A program made the translations under genes and the position numbers. Source: Triangularia verruculosa (lineage: Eukaryota; Ascomycota; Sordariomycetes; Sordariales; Podosporaceae). From it: a DNA stretch of 64,000 bases. The notes beneath the pieces are model-generated. The model was not told where the DNA came from. It was given only the letters and a program-made list of their open reading frames with translations, and searched no databases. Location of the stretch: contig MU863926.1 in the NCBI GenBank assembly GCA_033296885.1, positions 178,034 through 242,033 on the forward strand. The letters run 5' to 3'. Positions 8,708-19,323 of the stretch are shown one piece after another (position 1 is the stretch's first letter; each line of letters opens with the position of its first letter).

Positions 8708-11329
8708 ATGCCTGAACAAGATCAAAATGAACAGCAACGGCGCCAGCAGAGTGACCGGGGGCAGATGTTGCTGTTGGTTCTCATTTTCTATCTCACATTC
8801 TTCTCCGAGAGTGACGCCCCGGCGCTGATATCCGCCCCCTATCTCTCTGCCTCCGAAAGACTTGGCCGCCAGAGAGCTGCTCACGGCATTCTCAACAGCA
8901 CCAACTGGGACGGCTTTTCTCCCCATGAACACAAAGAAGGCGCGCCGCCATGGGAAGTGCCCAAATATTTGAATCTCACGGGGTTCAGAGAAAGCGACGG
9001 CTTGGCCTGGGATGATCTCAACTACTTCAAGGATCGATGTCGCCAGTGGAGCAAACATGCTTATCCTCCTCCCCAGGAAGGAAGTGATGAGTGGAATCAT
9101 GGCGCGGTAAAGAGGACATGGCAGAACGCGACTGGCACCGTTCAGGGGAAATGGATCCGCCGTCAGGGGTCAGCTGTGAGGCGCAAGGGAAATTATAACC
9201 TCACTGCGATTGCGCCTGGGGTTAACTGGATGGAGGGCGATGTTGATTGGGGCTGGAATGTTACCGGATCTCATGGCAGTGTAGTCCTGCGCTTCGAGGA
9301 GGACGACACCGACGATAGTGTCTACCGGGAGGCCACCAAAGAGGCAAAGGAGCAGCATACAGCGGGCGTTGCAAGAGAGATCTCAGCGGTGGCCACTTTT
9401 CAGGATGAAGATACCTCTGCTGCGAGTTTTGTGATGCAGCTATATGGCGTTCACTGGCCATTGCAGGGCTCAATCATTCTGACCACAACCAGCGAGAAGT
9501 TCGCTGGCATCTTTGGCTTGCCTCACTTCACACCACATGCGAAGTTTTTCGAGACTAGTCAGCGCCTGCTGAACCGCACTGTGGACAAGACACTTCGTGG
9601 GAGGGAACGCAGCAGGCTTCCAGACACGTCCAACCCTTGGAACTCAGTCATCGAGGGTGATTTTGGTGGCCACCTACCGCGTTGCGAATACATCATGTAT
9701 CTGCAACTACATGCTCTTGATCACCACTATACAGATGTAAAGGGTTTCATGGACCCCGCACATTCGCTCATCGACGACCTGGAACGGGAACTTCGATTCC
9801 CTTCCGGTGCCCGGAACACCAAAACACCAGAACTGCAAATGTCTCTCGTCGCCTGGTCCCCTGACTGCTCATATTATCTCGAGTCCAAGGGTCCCCCCCT
9901 GTTTCCACCCGCAGACGGACAGCACCTCGTAGGTGTCAAAGAGGAAGTTCTTCTGTCTCGTGTGAACTACTCACTGCTGGTGTTCACATTTGTGTACGCA
10001 GTACAAGTCATGCTTCTGAAGGGCCAAATCAAGGAGTCACCCACACCCTCTACGCTTAACCGTTTGAGCTTTTGGAGCATGTCAATGATGTTGCTGGCCG
10101 ATGGCATGGTTTTCTCAGCTTCATCCGCATGGTCTGTCAACTCCTCGGATGGTTTCCACTCTGCTTTACTTCTGACATTTGTTTCATTCATGTCGTCGGC
10201 GATGGGAGCTGGGCTTTTAGCTAGCATTCGTGGAAGTGAACCGGAGAGGAGAGCACGCGATACTCCTGCAACCACCACCACAAATTCTACCAACACAACC
10301 GCTGCAACCCCAACTCCGCCGCCACCTCCACCAGTTCCACAAAGTTCAGATTCTCTTCCTCCCCCGGTTACAGCTGAACCCCCTAGGGCGTCCTCACCAC
10401 CGATTATCATCCCTTCAGACCAAGACATCGATGCCGAGATTGCACAGAATGTAGCGGCCGGAGCAAGTGCTATTCCAGGACTGGGTCCTACCACAAACAC
10501 AACCGCGACAGCCACGGCGAATAACCGCCCTCGAACCGCCCAGTTCGCCCCGGTTGTCTTCTACTTCTTCCTCATCATCCTCGCCATCATGGTCCTCACC
10601 GTTTTATCTCTATCCTGGCCCCCCGGGGCGCGCGCCATCTACATCAACACCATCTCCCTCCTCTACTTCTCCCTCTGGCTCCCCCAAATCTGGCGCAACG
10701 CCCGCCGCAACAGCCGCCGCAGCTTCTCGTGGAACTTTCTCGTCGGCCAATCCCTCTGCCGCCTCGCACCCTTTGCCTACTTTTACCTCTACGACAACAA
10801 CTTTCTCTTTGTCCCCTCCGACTGGATCACCTTGGCCTGCCTCGTCGGCTGGGTCTGGGCTCAGCTCCTCGTCATGATCATGCAAAACTTTTGGGAGCCC
10901 AGGCTCGGGATCCCGTTCCCGAGGGGCTGGATGCCAGAGGTGTGGGACTACCACCGCATTCTCAGGCAGGACGACATTGAGAGCGGCGTCGTCATCGGTC
11001 TGGAGCTTGATTCCTTCTCTTCGTCTTCTTCCGCTGTTGCCGACGGGGCCGAGCAACACCACAAGGGTCTGAGGGAGCGGGCGAAGGAGCTGAAGCAGAG
11101 GGGCATGACGCTGAGGAATGTGGACTGCGCCATTTGCCGCGAGGAGATGCTCGTCCCCGTGGTCATGACCGGCAAGCCTGATCCGTCGTGGAGTATGGCT
11201 GACATGTTGGAGAGGAAGTCGTACATGATCACCCCGTGCAGGCACATGTTCCACACAAAGTGCTTGGAGCAGTGGTTCAGAAAACGGCTGGTTTGTCCTA
11301 TATGCAGGGAGGATTTGCAACCTCTTTAA
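8708..11329 (+). CDS. dscA: Transmembrane RING ubiquitin ligase of the Dsc/Tul1 complex
   Basis: This is the catalytic subunit of the Golgi/endosome-ER Dsc E3 complex, which in fungi activates the sterol-regulatory transcription factor by proteolysis and degrades misplaced membrane proteins. The single-exon ORF has 873 residues. A hydrophobic signal-anchor segment lies at about 20-35, followed by a lumenal domain to about 415 with several N-x-S/T sites. About seven membrane segments lie between 418 and 740, interrupted by a Pro/Ala/Thr-rich loop near 515-610. A C-terminal RING-H2 domain spans about 806-866, with CAIC, CRHMFHTKC and CPIC. The RING sits at the extreme C-terminus, as in Tul1/Dsc1. 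No intron is needed. It faces the unrecognised gene at 11704-14628 tail to tail. Confidence 0.93.
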   Translation: MPEQDQNEQQRRQQSDRGQMLLLVLIFYLTFFSESDAPALISAPYLSASERLGRQRAAHGILNSTNWDGFSPHEHKEGAPPWEVPKYLNLTGFRESDGLAWDDLNYFKDRCRQWSKHAYPPPQEGSDEWNHGAVKRTWQNATGTVQGKWIRRQGSAVRRKGNYNLTAIAPGVNWMEGDVDWGWNVTGSHGSVVLRFEEDDTDDSVYREATKEAKEQHTAGVAREISAVATFQDEDTSAASFVMQLYGVHWPLQGSIILTTTSEKFAGIFGLPHFTPHAKFFETSQRLLNRTVDKTLRGRERSRLPDTSNPWNSVIEGDFGGHLPRCEYIMYLQLHALDHHYTDVKGFMDPAHSLIDDLERELRFPSGARNTKTPELQMSLVAWSPDCSYYLESKGPPLFPPADGQHLVGVKEEVLLSRVNYSLLVFTFVYAVQVMLLKGQIKESPTPSTLNRLSFWSMSMMLLADGMVFSASSAWSVNSSDGFHSALLLTFVSFMSSAMGAGLLASIRGSEPERRARDTPATTTTNSTNTTAATPTPPPPPPVPQSSDSLPPPVTAEPPRASSPPIIIPSDQDIDAEIAQNVAAGASAIPGLGPTTNTTATATANNRPRTAQFAPVVFYFFLIILAIMVLTVLSLSWPPGARAIYINTISLLYFSLWLPQIWRNARRNSRRSFSWNFLVGQSLCRLAPFAYFYLYDNNFLFVPSDWITLACLVGWVWAQLLVMIMQNFWEPRLGIPFPRGWMPEVWDYHRILRQDDIESGVVIGLELDSFSSSSSAVADGAEQHHKGLRERAKELKQRGMTLRNVDCAICREEMLVPVVMTGKPDPSWSMADMLERKSYMITPCRHMFHTKCLEQWFRKRLVCPICREDLQPL

Positions 11330-11703
11330 GAGATCATCATCATTACGATTGGTGGTAACATGTATTCTATAGATTGAACGTGATGTTTATATCATATTTA
11401 TAGCTGACACTTCTCGGCAAACTCAGCACGTGTTCTTTCGAGAAGACGGACTGGCCTAAATATTCTCGCTGTATTTCTTCTGCCTAACACTATGCCTACC
11501 GATACTCTTGCAAGTATCCTTTTTCCGCTGAGTTGTTCCCCCATCTACACAGACCGGGCCTTATATTGAGGTGGTTCTCAACCCATGAAACACAAAATAA
11601 CCTTGACCAACTACAACCTCATCCCAAAACAGAAAAATAAAACGCAATCCAAGTCCTATACCCATAATCCCAAATATCAAAACTGCGTCCTCCGCCGCCG
11701 TGT
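11330..11703. other. Convergent 3' region
   Basis: Shared 3' untranslated space of dscA and the leftward gene at 11704-14628. It is AT-richer than the flanking coding DNA, and no gene is seen. Confidence 0.5.
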
Positions 11704-14628
11704 CTAGCGCCGCTGTCTTCCAAAGCGATGAACGGAAAAATGAGACTCAATCCCCTTGCTCGAATCTTCACCGTCACCCCCGGCAATATTCTCCCTATGC
11801 TCAACCACCCCCCTCTCCTCATCATCGTCCTCCCCAATCCTATCCTCTCCCCTCTCCCCATGGCCAATAACCCTCCCCACCAACCTCCCCAACCCCCTCG
11901 GGATATCAGGCATCGCCGGCATCGAAAACCTCGGCTTCCTCCTAGCCCGCTCCAGCTTGTTCACCGCCTGGTTCTTCTTGCGTTGCATCATCACCTCCCC
12001 ATAAGACAGTGACGCTGTCTCCCCATCATACCGTCCGCCACCACTCTCAAAATCATTCCCAAAGATATCCGGCACCCCCCTTATTGGCTTCTCGGGATAA
12101 CCCAACCCCGGCGGAGGCGCCAGTCCCGAGCCATGTCCCCGCATCCCACCTTGACTCAGCGCCGCCAGACTAGGCCCATGTCTCCTCAACTCCGGAACAG
12201 GCGGCGGGCCGGTTCGGTCATCCAAATCCCCACGGAGAAGTCCGTTCCAGCTGTCTTCATTTGACTGCCCCCATACCCGCGACAGGCTTCCGTCAGGATG
12301 GTACAAGTCCTGAGTAGTGATCTGCCTAAACTCTCCCCTAAGATCCACAACAGCCCTGTTAAGCCCAAGTCGGTATGGGGAAGGGGTTTTAAACTCGCCA
12401 AGATGACGATGATAACCATGACGCTTCCGAAACACAGGACGATCCTCACGATAGTCGGGATACCAGCGATCCAACTCATCGTCCTTGGCCACCCCCTTGT
12501 CTTTTCTGCCGCTATCGGTGCCGTACGGATCGTAAAAGTAATCGCCTGCTTCTCCTACCATGGAGGCATAGTCGATTTTTTCGGGTTCGGTGGTGGTGGT
12601 GTCTGCCTCATTTCTGGATACTCCATCATCCGTAGTAGAGTTTATATATTGTGTCTGGGTTGCGGTGGCTTTATCCTCCTGTGCCATTTCGATACTGGTA
12701 TCGCTAGTGTTGGCACTATCGCCAACACGGTCGGAATTGCCATCGACCATCGACCACGAGCTCGAGTGGGATACTCCATCGCTTGGGGTTCGTGGCTCGT
12801 CTTCCTTGTTGGCAGTGACCTCGGCGTCGTGAACCATGGTGTTAATCTTCAAACCCGCAGCGCGCGAGCTGCTGCCTCGGGCTGGTGGTGTTGGAGAACG
12901 TTTCGATGACGATCGTTTGCGTGTACCGTCCATTTTGATATCGGTGGTGGACTTCTTGATGTTCTTGGAGGCAGTTGAGGGCGCTGATCGCCAAGGAAGC
13001 CAACCTGCAAGCCAGCTTCTCGCACCCCTTTTCTTGCTGCCTTTACTAGAGCTTTTGCCGTCTTGGTCTTTGGTTTTCTGTTGTGGGCGGCTGCCTGGCT
13101 GGTCAACCGATATATGTTGCCGGTTAAGTTTTCCTTCTTCTGTCCGTGACCCGTTTGTGTCAGCAAGCCCCGTGACAGAAATGGCCTCAAAACCTTCTTC
13201 CACAACCCCCTCCCCCGCTAAAGCCGGTGGGCGTTTTGAGACGGAAGCTTCACTCCCTCCACCGCAGCCACGTTCTTCCGCTACCATACTTGTATCATGA
13301 CGCCCACCAGTAGTCCCCGCCACCCCCCCCACACCATCGTCCTCCTCTCTCACCACGTCAAGTGATCTTCCTTTCCGTATCTTGTTCATAATTCCCTCCC
13401 CAGCACCATGTTTGCGATCAAGGCGAAACCTCCGACCATTAGAACGACGTTCGTGTCTCGGTAAAAGAGGATAGCCCCCTCCCCGTAACCTCATCGATCC
13501 TTTTGCCTCCGCAGACTCCGCCTTTGCTTCTGCCTCGACCATCGTTACAGAGCTCGCCCCCGCAGATATCGCCCTCGAAGATGTCGCCTTTGAAAGCGGC
13601 AGCCACCTCGGATCCCCTCCCCGCAATCCCTCTGCCTTCCCAATCGATATGGATATGATCTCCGCCGCCTGCTCTGCCCGCCCTCTTCGAATAGCCCACC
13701 ACAGATCGCTCTCCTCCTCCACACCTTCTATTTCATTTTCATTGGCCAAATACTCTTCATGTTCCTTCAGCGTATAGCACCCCTCCATGTCCCACCCCTT
13801 CTGTTCGGGAGAGTGTGAAGAGCCCGACGCATCCGAGATATGATGATGCTGGTCGCCTTCCACGAGATCACTGTACCCTCCCTGTTTGGAAAAGTCCGAA
13901 CAGCACGACGAACTCCAGTTAAAATGACTTTGGTCGCCTTCCACGAGAGTGTGGCACCCTGGAAGAATGTCTATGAAATTCCGTGGGTCCCAGTCTTCAT
14001 ACTCTTGGTCGTGTCCTACTGCCAGAGAAGTCATATAGTCCTGAAATCTAGCCTGGCAGATTTGGCAACGAGCCATGTGCCCAATCAATGAACCCATATA
14101 AGACGAGTCAGCCAAGCATCTTCCGCACGCAGCCATGTGCTGCTCCACAAGAACCATGTACGCCGACATTTCAAAACGTAGAGACTGGTTCGTGGCAGAA
14201 TAAGGGTTCGACATACTCCACGCCATTTGTTGCTGTTCGGGACTAGGGGTAGGATTGGCTGACTGATAACTCGAGAAATGGTCAAATGGGGGCCCATATG
14301 TTGTCTGTTGTTCTTCATGTCCAAGGGCATGGTTGTCTGTCCAGTCCGGCTGAGCCGGCTGGGAGCTCGACGAGGGCTTGAATTCGGCTGCGGTAGGGTT
14401 GAACTTCAAGGCGCCGCCGATTTGACTAGTCTTCTTCTGCTCTTGTCGTTGCTCTTGTCCCTTGTCTGACCGAGGAACAGCCCCGTTTTCCTCATCAGAT
14501 GGGATCCATTCCTTCTTATCGGGGTCGTTCGTATCCACGCCATTGCTGCGAGTAACCTGAACGTCTGGACCTGCGAATACCTCGCCAGGTTCGGCGGCCG
14601 CGGTGGTGGACTCGAGGGGGTCGCCCAT
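11704..14628 (-). CDS. Large, mostly disordered protein of unknown function
   Basis: I do not recognise this protein. The frame is open from 14691, but the first in-frame ATG is at 14626-14628 (GCCCATG context), giving 974 residues (MGDPLESTTAAAEPG). Sequence is rich in Ser, Gly, Glu, Asp and Arg, with few hydrophobic stretches and no membrane segment. Near residues 165-200 there are two CxxC pairs around a histidine (CGRC, then HMARCQICQARF), a possible small zinc site. A Lys/Arg/Ser-rich stretch lies at about 530-590. The C-terminal 250 residues contain better-ordered motifs (DRWYPDYREDRPVF, YRLGLNRAVVDLRGEF), which may be the conserved part. A TTAAACAG acceptor-like site on the coding strand near 14700 hints at a 5' leader intron. 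The ORF length and codon usage support it being real. Confidence 0.8.
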   Translation of the reverse strand: MGDPLESTTAAAEPGEVFAGPDVQVTRSNGVDTNDPDKKEWIPSDEENGAVPRSDKGQEQRQEQKKTSQIGGALKFNPTAAEFKPSSSSQPAQPDWTDNHALGHEEQQTTYGPPFDHFSSYQSANPTPSPEQQQMAWSMSNPYSATNQSLRFEMSAYMVLVEQHMAACGRCLADSSYMGSLIGHMARCQICQARFQDYMTSLAVGHDQEYEDWDPRNFIDILPGCHTLVEGDQSHFNWSSSCCSDFSKQGGYSDLVEGDQHHHISDASGSSHSPEQKGWDMEGCYTLKEHEEYLANENEIEGVEEESDLWWAIRRGRAEQAAEIISISIGKAEGLRGGDPRWLPLSKATSSRAISAGASSVTMVEAEAKAESAEAKGSMRLRGGGYPLLPRHERRSNGRRFRLDRKHGAGEGIMNKIRKGRSLDVVREEDDGVGGVAGTTGGRHDTSMVAEERGCGGGSEASVSKRPPALAGEGVVEEGFEAISVTGLADTNGSRTEEGKLNRQHISVDQPGSRPQQKTKDQDGKSSSKGSKKRGARSWLAGWLPWRSAPSTASKNIKKSTTDIKMDGTRKRSSSKRSPTPPARGSSSRAAGLKINTMVHDAEVTANKEDEPRTPSDGVSHSSSWSMVDGNSDRVGDSANTSDTSIEMAQEDKATATQTQYINSTTDDGVSRNEADTTTTEPEKIDYASMVGEAGDYFYDPYGTDSGRKDKGVAKDDELDRWYPDYREDRPVFRKRHGYHRHLGEFKTPSPYRLGLNRAVVDLRGEFRQITTQDLYHPDGSLSRVWGQSNEDSWNGLLRGDLDDRTGPPPVPELRRHGPSLAALSQGGMRGHGSGLAPPPGLGYPEKPIRGVPDIFGNDFESGGGRYDGETASLSYGEVMMQRKKNQAVNKLERARRKPRFSMPAMPDIPRGLGRLVGRVIGHGERGEDRIGEDDDEERGVVEHRENIAGGDGEDSSKGIESHFSVHRFGRQRR

Positions 14629-15150
14629 GGGGCCGGAGCAGGAGCTACTAATGACTGCTAGACAGGTAGTATAATCGTAAAGGATCGGCACAGTCGTTCG
14701 GCCTGTTTAAGAATCGATGATGATGATGATGATGGTAGGTAACACTACGATACAAAGTAAGCAATGAACCTCAAGAACCTCTCCAGGCGCCGGCTGTAGT
14801 TTGATGATGTCAAGTCCAGACAGCAAACAGATGGGTTATTCTCCAGAGGAGTGGGAAACGGTCGAGCTTATCATGTGCCTGCCCCATGTCAGGCGTGTGC
14901 TTTCCCCGAAACACGGCCGAGAGGGAAAGTGTAATGGGATGGTATGGAAGTGGTAGAGATGGAAATGCATTTGGTATATCTAAACTCGCTCTCGCGCTTA
15001 GAAGCAAATGTATGGAACCAACCCCTCCACTAGACTAAGTCTGTCCAGAAACTCCCAGGCCCCCTAAACGCCCCAAAATGCGATGCTGCCCCCAAACGGC
15101 CTGTAATAATGTATATGCCTTCTGTGATGCTACTCTCGCTGGCTCATTTT
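14629..15150. other. Intergenic region between two leftward genes
   Basis: This is the 5' leader and promoter of the unknown gene plus the 3' region of hrd1. A short (GAT)n run lies near 14716-14735. No gene is supported; the 65-codon ORF at 14810-15007 looks like chance. Confidence 0.5.
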
Positions 15151-17945
15151 TCACTCATCTTCCTCATTCTCTGCGTCCTCCACCGAAGCTAGCCGTGTGG
15201 TTTTAGTATTACTCGCGCTGCCATTCTGCTCACTTGCAGCAGCAGGCCCATTAGTTTCCGATGCTACGCTGGCGGCCGTTGCTGCTCTACTACTGCCTGC
15301 TTCAGTTTCAGGATGTGTAGTCAGGGTAGTTCGGCCGCCAAATAGCTGCGCAGAACCCCCCCAGCTTGGCACAGTAGCGGTAGCAGCTGTTGGGGCCGGT
15401 GAGGTGATGGATGGCGATACCGTCTGCTGTGTGTTTGAAACAGCATCCAATGGCCTAGTACCGCGTGCTTCCGCAGTCTGAGATGATTCGGCCTGGTTTC
15501 CAGCCGCCGCGGCCGAATCTCGGCCCGAAGGACTGGTTCCCCTCGAAAAGGAGGAACTTGGCCTTTCTGGAGCAAGGTTCTGCAATCTATCCCTAAGGGT
15601 ATTCACAGGAACCTGGTTCCAAAGCGGGTTTGGCTCTACGACCCCGTTCTCCATCCTTTGAAGAGGGACAAGTGACCAACCCGCCGGAATCGTGACTCCC
15701 TCAGGAAGATCTGGGCTTCCAGCGGGAATAGCCGCTCCAGGTTCAGCACCAAGCCTAGCAATAGTAGGCGGAAGCCTCGGGAGGAACGCTTGCACCTGTG
15801 CCTGCAGAACAGCTGGGTGGTGTACCGCAGGATGAGCTTGTGCCTGAATATGAGGTTGCCCTAATGGTGGGACAGGCGACTGGTTGGCAGGCTGGCCTGC
15901 TGGTTGAGGTCCTGATTGAGCTGCTGGGTGTGGTGGATTTTGGCCCTGAGCCTGATTCTGAGTATTAGGCATAGGCTGTGGAGGTGCAACTACTTGCCCT
16001 GGACCAAGCGATATTACTTGACGCTGGCCAGCTTGTTGTGGAGGCGTCTGGCGCAAGCGTGTCAGTTCGTTAACCAAATGGTTCAGAAGATACACCTCGT
16101 GGGCGGCATGGTTCAAGTTTGCCATCTCTTGATGGATTCGCGTGCTCAGGTCGTTGAGTTGTCCACGGATATGATCGAGTCCAGCACCGGGGTTGGGCAC
16201 ATTGACACCAGGATTTTCAACTAGTGCCGGAGCCGCAGGGGCGGGGGGTGCAGGATTGGCAGCATCTGGTGGCAAACCCATTCTTTGAGCCATCTCTCTG
16301 ATCTCATCAACACCGCCCTGAGCGAAACCAAGCCGAAGAGGCCCAAAGTTGAACATTCGAACGTTGCGATTCCGGTTGTTACCTTGAAGTCCCGCTGCCC
16401 CCCCTTGCGGTGGTTGGCCAGCAGGAGCTTGGCCATTGGGTGGGAACTGTGCTTGTGCGGGTTGATTTTGGCCAGCAGGGAAGCCAAGTCCCAGCCTAAA
16501 CACCACGGCATCCCCATTTCTGGCAGGCTGTTGACCTTCCCGTGAAACGGGGCGGCGGCAGGTCGGGCATACTTGTTGACGCTCCAACCAGCTCTTGAGA
16601 CAGCCAAAATGCAGAGTATGGCCACATGGTAGCTTCTTGGCGCGCGTCCTCTCAATTTGATTGGTATCATTGGGGTCCCAAGGGCGCATTTCTTCTCTGC
16701 AGATGATGCACGTGTCTTCCCGGCCGAGGTCCTCCACTGTGGCGTCAGGATATTGATCCATATCCTTGAGGGCCTGTCGGTAGCGAAGGAGAGCTCGAAG
16801 TCGCTTGACGAATGATCTCGCAGTCATAAACCAATCTCGAATTATGTGAATCGGGAAGTTGAAGAAGATCACAAGGGCGCAGAAGAATACCGTGTAGAGG
16901 GTAAGCTTAACGAAGTCTGAAATCTGTTAGTAATTGAGGGGGACGTGCTGGCGGTAGTACAAGCACTAACCTGCGAAGAGGTCGAGGGACAAAATCCAGT
17001 GTCCCTTGGATTCCCAACCAGGAACTTCAATGTCCATCTCGTCCACGTCTTCCTCGTTGGGCAGTTCCTCGTCGTCGTCATCGGTGCTTCCCTCGGCCTC
17101 TCTCCGTCTCAATATCTCAGCCCTTTGTTCTCTGACCTGGCGACGGCGATCCTCCAAACGTTGCTGTGTCTGTCTCTTATTGACCTGCTGCTCCACCAGC
17201 GAAAGGATGTATCGGCCCGTCGTGTGCAATGAGCAGACGGTAAGAACGGCAAACTCGAATAAGAACATAACCATAACTGTACGTCGGGCCTGTTGCCAGA
17301 CGGTAGTGGCGGCATAGCTGAGCAGCCAGAGGTCGTAGAGAATGCTGACCAGCAGGGAAACGCTGAGCCGGGTATGGAACAGACGGGGATTCACAGGCGG
17401 TTGCTGCTCAAGCACCTCGACACGGCCTTCACATATCCAGCCCCAGACCTTTCCAGTGATAAGAGCGGTAAACATGATCAAAAACGAAGGGCCGAGCTCG
17501 TCCCGGAATATGGTCATAGCCAGGCAGGTTTCGGTAACAGCGAACCAGGCCCGTTCGTAGAGTTGTTCGATTTCGGTCGGTCGTAGAGGCCCGAAGCAGA
17601 GACGCTGGAAGCCGTACATGAGAGATCCATAGATGACGAATACCAGATTTACTAAGACCTGAGTGCGCCTACTGTTAGAGAAGGAAGTGGCACGGAGGGT
17701 GTGTGTGGGCGCAAGAGGGACGCACTAGAAGAGACATGCTGCTTTGCGCAAGATGAACCATGGCCGAGTAGAAGTTGGCACGTTGGTAGAAAGCAGATGC
17801 GACTACGGCGGCCGCAGAGGCCATCGAGGACTATAGGTTAGAGAGAATGTCAGCCATGATGTTGACGATGCACAGCACACGAGAGCTCCCTATCCCGCGG
17901 TGGAGCTGGTTGTCAACCTACCGTTGCGAACCACTGGAGCCGCAT
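15151..17945 (-). CDS. hrd1: ERAD E3 ubiquitin ligase Hrd1/synoviolin
   Basis: Hrd1 forms the ER retrotranslocation channel and ubiquitinates misfolded lumenal and membrane proteins. Four exons (17922-17945, 17726-17830, 16971-17658, 15151-16916) give 860 residues in one continuous frame; introns are 91, 67 and 54 nt. The protein begins MRLQWFAT, then YQRANFYSAMVHLAQSSMS, matching the N-terminal helices of Hrd1. Several membrane segments cover about 1-300. A charged Q/R/E linker with a DDDDEE acidic stretch lies at about 195-255. The RING-H2 spans about 342-392, with CIIC, CGHTLHFGC and CPTC. The last 450 residues are Gln/Pro/Ala/Ser-rich and disordered, which is longer than in yeast but usual for filamentous fungi. 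The start exon encodes only eight residues. The gene is divergent from the AhpD-like gene. Confidence 0.93.
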
Positions 17946-18434
17946 CTTGTTCGGTTGCTTGCGACAAGAGCGCAGAAAACGTAAGGGATCGTTGCTGTCA
18001 AGTTGCGATGGTCAAAAGAATGTCAAAATCAAGTCGCCATGGTTGTTCCAGAAAATGGTCGGGCAAAGTGGTGCCGCCGCAGCTGGAGAGCTCTCGAGAT
18101 TATGGTTATCAATTGGCCACGTTATGGAAAGAGCCAGGATCAGATCTCCGAGCCGAACGACACACCACCTGTCTGCGCGCGACAGTGACGCTGCCAAGCC
18201 TCCGGCCACACTTGGCCTCGCATTCAATCAGTTGTGTGGCGGTGCAGCCATTCCCTTTTCGTTGCAGACAAAGGGGCTCTGTCCAATCACATCAATCCAT
18301 TTACAAGTCCCGACTTCCTTTTCTTTCCTCATCTTCTACCATCGTTCTCTAGACACATATTTGTATATTTTACGGTGTATCTATCTGTATCTATTACCTC
18401 TAGATGAAGGTTTATCGTCAATCTCGACCAAACA
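17946..18434. promoter_or_regulatory. Bidirectional promoter hrd1 / AhpD-like gene
   Basis: The 489 nt between divergent start codons hold one CCAAT box per direction: 18283-18287 on the plus strand and 18112-18116 on the minus strand. Next to the latter the minus strand reads AACGTGGCCAAT, one base from the GACGTGG core recognised by XBP1-type unfolded-protein-response factors in animals. This would suit an ERAD gene, but fungal Hac1 sites differ, so the link is speculative. Confidence 0.3.
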
Positions 18435-19323
18435 ATGACTTCCCTGCCCTCCATCATCACTCCAAGTCTTCTCTCATCCATTCGAAGTCGGCCGCATCTG
18501 CCGGTTAATACTTGGTATTTCATTGCAGCCACGACGCTTTCTCAGCTCAACCGTCCGGACGAGATCCAAAAGGTGTACTTACATGCACTGAACCAAAAAC
18601 TGCCCGATGCCGATGCTACCGAGAACGCTGTGCCAAGCTTAGATGAGAAACGTGATATCTCACGGCGAATCCGGGAAGCCTTGGTCAAAGCCGCTGCCGT
18701 GACGGGCGTTCCCAAGGTATTTTTCATGGCATTCCAAAGGGTCGTCTTCGAGGGGATGCTCATCAGGTCTATCAGACTATCAATGCTCTCCTGGAGCTCA
18801 AGAAAGTGGCTCCCGAAGAGCTCCTTGATGAACCACAAAGCCCCTCACCAACAGGGAGGCGATCCGATGTGTACGACACTCCAGTAACCCAGATACTGAA
18901 ACGAGGGCAAGATTTCTTTGAAGGCATCTACGGTAAAATCACCAAGAGGGTCATGGGCCAGATGGACCGATCAGGCACCGAGGACCTGGGCATCATTGCT
19001 CGTCTGGTTTACGGCTACATTCTCAGCAACACCAACGTTCTCAGCGCCGTTGACACTTCTTATGTCATGATGGCCGGGCTAATACCTCAGGATGTGAGGC
19101 GGTTGTTGTGCATGGCTGACGGTGGTTGAAGCTGATGAGTTTCTAGGTTAACCCACAACTGAAAGGCCATCTCAGGGGGGCTCTCAACGGCGGTGCCACG
19201 GTGGAAGAGGTCAAAGCCGTCCGCGGCATCGTCATGGACATTTGTGTTGCCTCCGGGATGCAAATGCTCGACGGCAATGCTCCGGCGGGCTTCGGATGGA
19301 GGGTCGAGCCTGCAGATTTGTAA
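18435..19323 (+). CDS. AhpD-like / carboxymuconolactone decarboxylase-family protein
   Basis: Three exons (18435-18716, 18767-19093, 19147-19323) give 261 residues; introns are 50 and 53 nt, and all joins are in phase 0. The helical fold is suggested by the second half: IYGKITKRVMGQMDRSG, LVYGYILSNTNVLSAVDTSY, GLIPQDVNPQLKGHLRGALN, GATVEEVKAVRGIVMDIC. These match the long fungal AhpD-like proteins. The redox CxxC of true AhpD peroxidase partners is absent, and only one Cys occurs in the C-terminal third, so a thiol-reductase role is unlikely. The acceptor of intron 1 is less certain because its branch site is weak. The substrate is unknown. Confidence 0.8.

Noticed and set aside
10610..11320. 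236-codon ORF antisense to dscA
   Set aside because: Overlaps the RING and membrane domains of dscA and has no independent support.
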